Below, in pieces: positions 26,485-35,200 of a DNA stretch of 49,191 bases. Each line of letters opens with the position of its first letter. Positions within the stretch are counted from its first letter, which is position 1. The notes beneath the pieces were generated by a model. The model was not told where the DNA came from and made no database searches. It worked only from the letters and a program-made list of their open reading frames with translations. A program made the translations under genes and the position numbers. The stretch is from Bacteroidaceae bacterium (GTDB taxonomy: Bacteria; Bacteroidota; Bacteroidia; Bacteroidales; Bacteroidaceae), in NCBI GenBank assembly GCA_017503065.1, contig JAFVTT010000043.1, positions 1 to 49,191 of the forward strand, in the 5' to 3' direction.

Positions 26485-27553
26485 ATATCGTGCTTATGCG
26501 CAGGATGTTGCTTGTTATTATGCAGAAGGCTATGACAACAAGTGCGATGAGTACCGACAGGGTGAGGTCTATGGCAAAGTTGTGCTTGTTCAGTTTGAAG
26601 AATGCACCCACGGCAGGCAGATTGGGCAGGAACAGGAAGTGAATCAGGTATATGTCCAATGTGCGCCGGCCGATGTATTGCAGGCTGCTACCGATGAATG
26701 TCATCTTTGAGAAGTACGGGGCATAGTGGCGGAAGTACATGAAGGTTATGGTCAGCAGTATGAACTTTGCCAGGGTGGAGGGCAGGTTGGCCCATGCCAT
26801 GCGCAGGGTGTGCCACTTGAGCACGTCCATGGTGCAGAATATAACCAGTGTCACTATTATGGGGAAGAACCACTTGGAGTCCATGATGCGCTGTGCCACG
26901 TTCCAGTAACGTCTGACGATGTTGCCGAAAAGGAAGAAAGGCATGTATTTCATCAACTGTATCAGCGATGTGTCGTCAAGTAGGGTGGTAGGTTCCTTCA
27001 ATCTGTATCCGTCCGCCCACCAGCATAGTTTGGGCAGGTAGCACGTTTCGTATGCCACCAAAGAGAGGATGAAGAAAAGGGTTATCGGTATCCATGACTT
27101 GCGTCCTATCTTTGATTCCAGATAGCAGAAGACATAGTACAGTACGAACATGTAGAGCAACACTATTGTAAACCAGTATCCTCCCTTGGTGGGAGATTGC
27201 AGGTTGGACTCCACGGCAGGCCAGAATTTAGGGTAGAGTGCCGCACACGAGAACAGGAAGAACACCACCGTGGGTATTATCTGTATGCGTATCTTCTTGC
27301 CCAAGAGCGACAGGAAGGTCTCGAACTTCCACGTCAGCGAAGCCTTGTATGCCAGGAAACCGCTCACGAAGAAGAACAGGGGCATGCGGAATAGCATCAG
27401 GAAGGACATGGATGACGACTGCTTTACCGGTTGCAGGAACCCCATCTGTGCCACGTGGTATGCCACCACCAGTATCATGGTAAAACCACGCATGGCATCA
27501 AGCCATTCCATGCGTTCCTTTTTGTTCGTGCTTTCTGTGTTGATGCTGTCCAT
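26456..27553 (-). CDS. Acyltransferase family 3 membrane protein (O-acetyltransferase type)
   Basis: Integral inner-membrane protein of 365 residues with about ten hydrophobic segments. The start has the family pattern RMEWLDAMRGFTMILVVAYH (14-33), with the RG in place of the usual R-x-R/G region and His33 near the expected active-site histidine. RMPLFFFVSGFLAYK (56-70) is also typical. Such proteins move acetyl or other acyl groups onto surface sugars such as O-antigen or capsule. It converges on the opine-dehydrogenase-like gene with a 29-base tail-to-tail overlap. It diverges from the LicD gene, with 120 bases between them. It fits a role in decorating the same glycan. Confidence 0.88.
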   Translation of the reverse strand: MDSINTESTNKKERMEWLDAMRGFTMILVVAYHVAQMGFLQPVKQSSSMSFLMLFRMPLFFFVSGFLAYKASLTWKFETFLSLLGKKIRIQIIPTVVFFLFSCAALYPKFWPAVESNLQSPTKGGYWFTIVLLYMFVLYYVFCYLESKIGRKSWIPITLFFILSLVAYETCYLPKLCWWADGYRLKEPTTLLDDTSLIQLMKYMPFFLFGNIVRRYWNVAQRIMDSKWFFPIIVTLVIFCTMDVLKWHTLRMAWANLPSTLAKFILLTITFMYFRHYAPYFSKMTFIGSSLQYIGRRTLDIYLIHFLFLPNLPAVGAFFKLNKHNFAIDLTLSVLIALVVIAFCIITSNILRISTIFRKYLFGRG

Positions 27554-27605
27554 CGCTTGCCTGTTGTTAGTTGTGTGCCGTGGCGGTATAGACGATATGT
27601 CCGTA

Positions 27606-27613
27606 CAAAAATA
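27606..27613 (-). promoter_or_regulatory. Candidate -7 box for the acyltransferase gene
   Basis: Read on the minus strand this is TATTTTTG, a match to TAnnTTTG, 53 bases before the start codon. I see no good -33 TTTG at the right distance, so the call is weak. Confidence 0.35.
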
Positions 27614-27624
27614 GTAAAAATTAT

Positions 27625-27655
27625 TTTGTTGTTCACTGAATAATCCCTATTTTTG
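27625..27655 (+). promoter_or_regulatory. Promoter of the LicD-type gene
   Basis: TTTG (27625-27628), a 19-base spacer and TATTTTTG (27648-27655) match the Bacteroidales consensus fully. The start codon is 18 bases downstream. Confidence 0.8.
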
Positions 27656-27673
27656 CATTAAAATCTTCCGAGG

Positions 27674-28483
27674 ATGATATCACAGGCACAACACGATTCG
27701 CTTAGGGCAAAGTATAGTCCGGATGGTTCTCCCCTGCGCCGTCAGCAGGAGAGAATGCTGGAAATCCTGTGCGAAATAGACAGGATCTGCAAGAAGCACG
27801 GAATACGTTATTGGCTGAGCAGCGGTACTCTGATTGGTGCCGTCCGCCATGGAGGTTTCATCCCTTGGGACGATGATCTGGATATTGAAATGATGCGTGA
27901 GGACTATGACCGCCTGATGGATGTCTTGCCTGGCGAGTTGCCATCCACCATGGCCTTGCAGACACACGAGACAGACCCCACGTATTTCTTCTACTATGCC
28001 AAGGTGCGTGACCGTCGTTCCATTCTGGCCGAGGGCAACAACTACGACCGCATGTGGAAGGAACAGGGCATATACATAGACATATTCCCCTTGGAGCGCC
28101 AGCCTCTCTCCATTCACAAGATAAGCGAAAAGACCGTGGGACACATGTACAAGATCTGGCGCACCTGCACGGACGATGCCGTTGGGATAAGAAAGGTGAT
28201 GAGGCTGTTCCATTTCAACCGTCGCTTTGTCTTCCCCGTCCTCCGCCTGTTGTGCCGCCTGTCAGGTACTGATGTCATTACCAGTGGCATGGGCATACCT
28301 TACCACAATCCACGTTATGCGCGGGACATTTTCCCGTTGGCCACACAGAAGTTCGAGGGGATTGATTTTCCTGTTCCTCACAACTACGACCGCATGTTGC
28401 GCCTGATGTATGGCGACTACATGAAGTTGCCACCTGAAGAGAGTATCACTGCACATTGCGCAAAACTAGAATTCCAGGATTAA
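27674..28483 (+). CDS. LicD family phosphotransferase
   Basis: Cytoplasmic or membrane-associated enzyme of 269 residues in the LicD family, which moves phosphocholine or similar phospho-alcohols from a CDP carrier to cell-surface glycans. The nucleotidyltransferase-fold motif is LSSGTLIGAVRHGGFIPWDD (47-66) followed by DLDIEM; the acidic cluster WDDDLD holds the metal-binding residues. EQGIYIDIFPLE (about 130-141) is a second family motif. There are no clear membrane spans. It lies divergent to the acyltransferase and close to the cytidylyltransferase fusion, the enzyme class that would supply its donor. Which group it transfers cannot be read from the sequence; phosphocholine, phosphoethanolamine or a substituted form are all possible. 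Confidence 0.9.
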   Translation: MISQAQHDSLRAKYSPDGSPLRRQQERMLEILCEIDRICKKHGIRYWLSSGTLIGAVRHGGFIPWDDDLDIEMMREDYDRLMDVLPGELPSTMALQTHETDPTYFFYYAKVRDRRSILAEGNNYDRMWKEQGIYIDIFPLERQPLSIHKISEKTVGHMYKIWRTCTDDAVGIRKVMRLFHFNRRFVFPVLRLLCRLSGTDVITSGMGIPYHNPRYARDIFPLATQKFEGIDFPVPHNYDRMLRLMYGDYMKLPPEESITAHCAKLEFQD

Positions 28484-28549
28484 GCATCCTGACGACATTA
28501 GATAGCACATCCGCCCACGACTTATATTGTCCTACTGGACAACAAATAT

Positions 28550-28590
28550 GGGAAAAATGAAGGCAATCCGGAAATCCAGGATTGCCTTCA
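28550..28590 (-). terminator. Intrinsic terminator of the DUF486 gene, perhaps bidirectional
   Basis: A perfect 12-bp stem (TGAAGGCAATCC with GGATTGCCTTCA) has a nine-base loop. On the minus strand it is followed by TTTTT and lies 20 bases after the DUF486 stop. On the plus strand it may also stop the LicD transcript. Confidence 0.85.
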
Positions 28591-28610
28591 TGAGTATGAA
28601 CTGTTCGTTA

Positions 28611-28982
28611 TTACTTCATGAATACGAAATACACCGCCATGATCATGCACACGAAGGCGGCGAGGTGGTTCCAGTGCAGGGATTCGCCTCGGAAGCATGT
28701 TACGGTGTAGATGGTGAAGACCACGAGGGTGATTACCTCCTGGATAATCTTCAACTGAAACAAGGAGAAGGGACCTCCGTTGCCACGGAAACCATAGTGG
28801 TTGGCCGGAATCATGAAGCAGTATTCCATCAGTGCCAGACCCCACGATATGAGGATGATGACGTACAGAGGCGTGTTGCCGTGCAGGATGTGCATATCCT
28901 GCAACTTCAGGTGTCCGTACCATGCAAGTGTCATGAATATGTTGGACACGATAAGGAGGAGAATGGGTAGAATGTAATTCAT
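28611..28982 (-). CDS. DUF486 (DMT-like) small membrane protein
   Basis: Inner-membrane protein of 123 residues with four hydrophobic helices, matching the DUF486 family, which is related to the drug/metabolite transporter superfamily. Recognisable parts are LLIVSNIFMTLAWYGHLK (9-26), SWGLALMEYCFMIPANHYG (46-64) and KIIQEVITLVVFTIY (78-92). Length (about 115-125) is normal. Function is unknown in this family. It is transcribed alone on the minus strand and ends at a clear intrinsic terminator. Confidence 0.88.
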   Translation of the reverse strand: MNYILPILLLIVSNIFMTLAWYGHLKLQDMHILHGNTPLYVIILISWGLALMEYCFMIPANHYGFRGNGGPFSLFQLKIIQEVITLVVFTIYTVTCFRGESLHWNHLAAFVCMIMAVYFVFMK

Positions 28983-29019
28983 ATAGGTTTAGAGTTTACT
29001 GAGTAGTGAGTAGTGGGCG

Positions 29020-29215
29020 ATTTTGTTTTCCGTTTTCCGTTTTCCGTTTCTTTGTCCCCCTGAAACAGGGGCGACGAGGAGCGTATCGACGGAGGGGGTA
29101 TGATGTAAATAAGTTTTCCGTTCGTCATAGAACACTGATGACACAGATGCGACGGATTTACACAGATTCTGTTCCGCTCACCTTTTACCTTTCCGTTTTC
29201 CGTTCGTTTTACCTT
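29020..29215. repeat. Gap with mosaic of dispersed repeat fragments
   Basis: The 226-base gap between the DUF486 start and the 3' end of sprA holds no gene. It begins with TTTTCCG iterations (29026-29050). An element matching 15043-15090 follows at about 29050-29103 (TTTGTCCCCCTGAAACAGGG, later GACGGAGGGGGTATGA). Next is a stretch with ATGACACAGATG and GATTTACACAG. Near 29185-29215, CCTTTTACCTTTCCGTTTTC and similar sequence is the reverse complement of the 13304/23590 repeat family. Confidence 0.7.
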
Positions 29216-32200
29216 GTCAGGGCGAACTTCATGCTAAGGCCGAAGTCCTGTGTTACGGTGGGATATGCCGATGACGAGAGCAGAGGAGCGGAGCGCTGGC
29301 GGTCGTAGAAGAGCGTCATGGTAACGTAGCGGCTCATGGTATAGTCTGCACGGAACGAGGCCTTTACCGCCTTGTTGCCGGAGGTTGCCTCGGACAGGCC
29401 TGTCTGAATGTCACGGCGGATGGCATCCTGATTGCGTATTGAGAAGTCGAAACGCAGGGACAAGGCATGTGCAAAGTTGCTCTTGCTGCTGCTCTTTATG
29501 TTCTCGCGTCCGTCACTACGCGTTTCGCGGCTCTTCAGGGCACGGCTCTTTGAGGTGCTGCGCATGGCCTTCTTGCTGGCACGCTTGCTGCCGAAGATGC
29601 TGCCCAGACGGAAATCGTTTATCTTGTATCCCCATCCCAGGACGAAGTCGCGTGACCCCGTCTCCGTAAGTTGTGCGCTGGTGATGGACAGGTTCATGAC
29701 GCGGGTGGTGCGGTACTCGGCCTTCAGGGTCATGTTGTTGTGAAATGTGAAGTTCAGGCCGATAAGCGGAGCGAAACTCTCGTTTATGCTCACAGTGCTG
29801 ATGTCGTAGCAACTGCTGGGTTGGAATGCCCCGGTAGCCTGATTGGTGGTGAAGCCCATATCCGTGCCGTGCATGAACTCCATCCACGAAGCGTATGAGT
29901 TGTAGGAACCCACGGCATATACGCTCTTGTAGCCGTGTGTCACCGTCACGCTCTTGAAGTAGTCGCGTATGAAGGGCAGGTTGGAAAGGCCCTTGTAGGT
30001 CAGTGTCCAGTTGGGGAGCATCCTTGCCAGAGACGGGAAGATGTTCAGTTCGCGTGTGGTGCCTCCACCGGTGTATGCGGCAAGGAAGGCCGGTACCATC
30101 ACGTCAGCCCCGTACATGTTGGCCGGCGTGGTGTTGCCCTTTGCCGGGTCTCCGGCACTGCCCAGATAGGGACGGCCCGACGGGTCCTTGCCACCGATGT
30201 ACTGAGCCTCCACACGCTGCTGGTAGATGGGAAGCAAAGCACGGAAATTTTCGAACGTAGGACTGTAGTAACCGTTGGAGGCATTGCCTGTACCGGCAAA
30301 GGCCGAACCAAGGGAAACGATGGTCATGTTGAAGGAACCTGTCTGCGTGGTGGGCGAACCCTCATACATATATTGTATGCTCTTTGAGCGGTTCATGGTG
30401 CGGGACATGTTCAGGTCTATCTTCAGGTCGGTGAAGGGTTCCAGTGTGGCCTTTATCTGCAGATCCTCTGTGGTGGACGAGGTGGCAGGGGTTGACAGGC
30501 TGTCTGCACAGATGAGCCAGCCGCGGTCCTTAGCCGTCTCTATGTAGTTGTCGGACACGAAACCGAAACCGAAGCCTACACCGGGGGCGAAGCCATGGGC
30601 AGAGGTCATGCGCTGACCCAACAAGTCGCCTACCTCCGGCATGAAGCCCGACATGGACAGATTGTATGAGTTGCTGTACGATACGGATACATTCCTTACC
30701 ATCATGGCAAGTCGTGCTCCTGCCTGTGCCCACTTGTACCACTTCTCTTCGCTCAACTTGGGCTTTGCTATCACGTTGATACGCACCTTGGCCGTATCTA
30801 TGGCCTGTGTCATCAGCACAATCTTGTTTTCGTCCAGTTTCTTGTACTTCACCTTGTAGTCGTGACCCTTGCTGTTCTGGATGCGGACGATGAGGCGCTT
30901 TGACTTCTGGTTGTGTGTTATGGTCATGGCACTGTCCGGGGCAAGCACTATTTCGCGTGCATAGCCTTGCGTGCGCTTCTTCCTGTCCTTCTGGGCCGAT
31001 GTGCCCTTGGCATTGGACTGCGTGCCCTTGGGCATGGTGCGTGCCAGTATGCTGTCCACGCTCTCACCGGTCCTCTTGGATTCCTCCTCGGCCTTCAGGC
31101 GTGCCTCTTCCATCTTGTCCTTTTCGCGCTGTTCCTTTTCCTTCTCACGCTTCTTCTCGTTGCGCTTCTTGTTGGCCTCGGACTTGGCATTGGAGGCAGA
31201 GAAGACACGGTTCACCTCCTTCAGGAAGGGAGACTTGTTGTATAGGGTCTCCAGTGCCAGTTTGCCATTTACGTTTATGCTGCGCTGTGTGTTGATGGTA
31301 TGGCCCAGACTGGTTCCGTCCTCCAGTTCGGCACCACGTTTCCATGAATATTGCGAGTTGTAGGATGCATCGGCAGTTATCCAGTCAAATGCCGGCAACT
31401 TGTTGATGGGCAGTTTGTAGGACATCGTGGCACTCTGGCTGTAGTCCAGCGGACGGCCGAAGCCGGCAAGGCTGAGGTTCACACTGTCCTTCCATGCCTC
31501 GTACTCATCGGGATAGAGGTCCTTGTTGACCACCACATTGGGCTGTTCCACCTCGGCATGCGTGGCACTCTGGAAGGAGAAATGCAGAGCCTTGAAGATG
31601 TCCCAACGCAGTGAGAAGTTGCGGTTCCACAGATATGTGCTGCTCCATGTTACTGGCAGAGCCTGGGAATTGCCGATGTTCTCCAGGTCGCGCTCCTGCA
31701 GTTCATAGTATGTACGTCCCAGGTCAGTGTTGAAGGTAACGCTCTGCGGAGCGAACGCTATGTTCTGGTCCTTTATTATCTGTGCCCACTTGTTCTTGGT
31801 ACTCCACTTGCTGAAGGGTTCCCAGTTCTTCCAGTTCGGCGACCAGGCATAGGACATGGAGGCCTTCCATGATTTGTTGTACTCATAAACCGTGGTCTCT
31901 CCCTTGTCCTCGCTCTCCGAACTGGAGTATGAGAAGGTGAAGTTGGCAGGGTCGTAGGGCATGGGATGCTTCTTGCTGGCGATGTTCACCTTGGCTCCGG
32001 TAATGGAGAAGTTGCGGTTCACGGACCTGGTGGATGTCAGGGAGACAATGGAGTCCTTCTCCTCCTGTGTCTGCGTGGCATCCAGGGCATCGGACAGGAG
32101 CATGTCCGTGTCGAGCGGGTTGTACTTGGGCTTGACAATGTGCTTGCTGTAACTGTAGTACACGGGAACAGTCACCTTGGCCTTTTCTGGCAGAAGGCGG

Positions 32201-35200
32201 CCCAGGTCGGCACTGGTGGTGAACTGATACTGATAGTCATCCTTGTCGCTGCGCTCGGACACCGTCTGCTCAATGCCGCCGAAGCCTGCCGTCACCATCT
32301 TGCCGGTGGCAGAGAAGGAACCTATGTCGGACAACTGTATGTTCAAGTTGCCCTGTGCGGCCCAACCGCCTTCGTTGGTGAATTCCTGCAGGCGCAGTTC
32401 GTTGACCCACACCTCCACGCTGCGGTTGGCATCGGCATGGTTGCGCACACCTATCATTATGGTCTTCACCTCGCCCAGTGAGGGATTTCCTATCACCGCT
32501 ATGCGGTTGCTGGGTTTGTCGGGGTCGTAACCTGTATAGAGTTGGCTGTAGGAAACGCCGTTCTTGTTGCGCAGACGCTTCAGGTCTACGAGCATGTCCA
32601 GATCGAAGTCGAACATGTTTGCTTCGGGCCATACCGCCACGCGGTCGTCATAGGAGTTGTTGTTGTACTTGCCGCTGCTCTTGATGGGAGTCAGTTCCAA
32701 GGGTATCTCGTACTCGTAGTAGTTGTTTCGGTAATCGGAACCCAGACGCAGGAACACGCTCACCTGACCGCTCTGCAACGGAGTGGCGTCGGGGTCTGTT
32801 GCCTCCAGTTGGTTGGCATGGGCAAAGAGTTGTAGGTGCCTGTACTTGCGCATGTCGTACTTCACGCTCTTGTACACGGCACGGGCATCGTTGGGACCGA
32901 GGTTCTTCACCGTCAGGGCCAGGGCCTGCTCGTTGCTCTCCATTAGTGTACCGCTGCTGGCATCCGTAACACGTGATATGCCGGGGGGGACGACATAGTT
33001 CACCGGCACACGGTCGTTGTTCTCCTCAATGTTCACCGCCGTTATGGTGAAGTCGGTGTTGGCACTGGTGGCCACATTGCCGGCATACAGGGTGTTCTCG
33101 TATGTACGCCAGTCGCCATGCACGAGGTCCAGAGTGCCGAAGCGCAGGATTACCTCGTCCGTGAAGTTCGTCATATACATGCGCATGAAGCGGATGTTGG
33201 AGAAGTCGGATATGCCGCCTATGCTCTCGCGGTCGGAATCGTGCAGGGGAATGCGGATAAGGTACCAGTCTATGTTCTCTATCTCGCCGTTGCGCAGGGT
33301 CACGGTAGAGGTGCGTGTGTCCGAAACATACTTGCCGCCGGGGCGCAGGTTTTCTGGAGTGATGGGCAGATGGTACTGCCAGTACTTCTCGCTTTCGCCC
33401 AGGGTGTAGTCTGTGTTGATGTCCTCAATGTCCGGAGTGTTCTTCCATGCCGTTTCGTAGTTTTCTGGCGAGTTCTCGCTGTCGGGCGAGTTGCCTTGGG
33501 GCATGTTGATGCGCTTGTATCGCTTCAGCACGGGCACCTTGTCGCGGTCGTAGTCCGAACCGCGGAAGTAGTGGTAGTTGTCGTTGGCAGGGTCGGCCAG
33601 CAGTTGCTGGCGCACGGTATCGGGCAGATGTGCCAATGAACCGCCGTTCAGTTCGTTCCAGAAGTCCATGTAGGCTCCGTAGGTCTGCTCCTGGGCGTCA
33701 CTCAGACCGTTCAGACCAAGGTCCTGCTTTTCGCGTGAGCCTCCCTCGTTGTTGAATGCGTAGGTTATGCTGTTGGTCTTGGGCACATAACCCCATGCAG
33801 TCTGCTCCACATAGTTCATGTTGCCGTCTATGGGCAGTCCGCTCTCGTATGCTTTTCTGCCGTCCTTCAGGATGTCCTCGCTTATTTCTCCAAGGTTTAT
33901 ATAAAGGTCTCCGCCCAATTTCTGCTTTGTGGTGCCGTCCCTCTTCTCGTAGAAGAAGGGGTCCATGAGCCAGAACTCTATGTACTCGACGTTCTGTGCC
34001 TCGAAGTCGGTGTTGTCCATCTTGCGCATCATGCCGCCCCAACGTTTCTCGGGGTTGAGCAGGTTGCCACGGGCATCCACCTCGGTTGTGAGGTTGTAGG
34101 GGCCGCGCTCCTGCGGATAGAAGGCCATGTTCAGGACGTTCAGCGTAGAGTTGCTGTTGTAGGAGGTCTGCGACTTGTTGGGGTATAGTTCCAGTTCGTA
34201 GACGGCACGGACATAGTGGTTGGACAACTGGTTCAGATCGCTCTTGATGTGACTTGGGGTCAGCGTGGAACTCCTGTTCGTAAAGATGGGGTCCACGCAA
34301 TACCATGCAAGCAGGGCACGGTTGTAGCCGTAGGCCACGTCATTGGTCAGCCTGCTCTCGGCAAAGCGTCCGGCAAGGTTGCTGTTCCTTGAAGGGCTGG
34401 GCGCGGAGGCTATCTGCCAGTAGGTGGGCTGGATAAGAGTGGTCTTGCGCTTTGTGTCCTCAAAGTCGTCCAGATATGATGCACCTCCCTGTGCCGTGCC
34501 GCTCTGTCCGGCTATCAGTTGTGCCACTTGTGCGTCAAAACTGATATTGCTCGGCTGGGTGGCGTCGACAAACGGAATGGCATCGAGCCAGTTGGTGAGC
34601 CATTGCGCCTTGTGCTTCCATGAAACATGCATACCCCAGAGGATGTTGTTCAGGGCCTCGTTGCCCATGCTCACCTTGGTGGTCAGTGGCTGTTCGCTGA
34701 GATATTGGAAGGTACCGCCGATGACGAGGTTCTTGTTCACCTGGTAGTCGGCATTGAAGCCCACGAAGGTCTTGCGTTGCATGCCATAAGTGTCGTTGCT
34801 CTCCACGGAGGCGCTGATGGGAGTGCCGGCATCTATGATGCCCTGGTTTATGATGGTGACACGACCATTGTTGTAGTCAACGATGTAGTCCGTATTCTCC
34901 ACCAGTGTGACGCCACCTGCCGTGACCACAACCGAACCCGGTGCTATGTTGTATGCCCCGAGGTCTATCTCGTTGGCGGCCGAACCCTTGTATTGTCCGG
35001 TAAGCAGGAACTTGTTCTTCTCTGCCATCTGCTTGGCGGCAGTCTTGGTGGTGTCGTAAAGTTCCTGGAACACATACTTGTCTGCCATAGCCTTGCCTCC
35101 ACGTGCCTCTATCCATTGGCGCAGATGCTGGCCGAAAGGTTCTGCCACGGGGAAGATGATGCGGCCCTTGTACACGGTGTATCCGTCTATGAAGTCAAAC

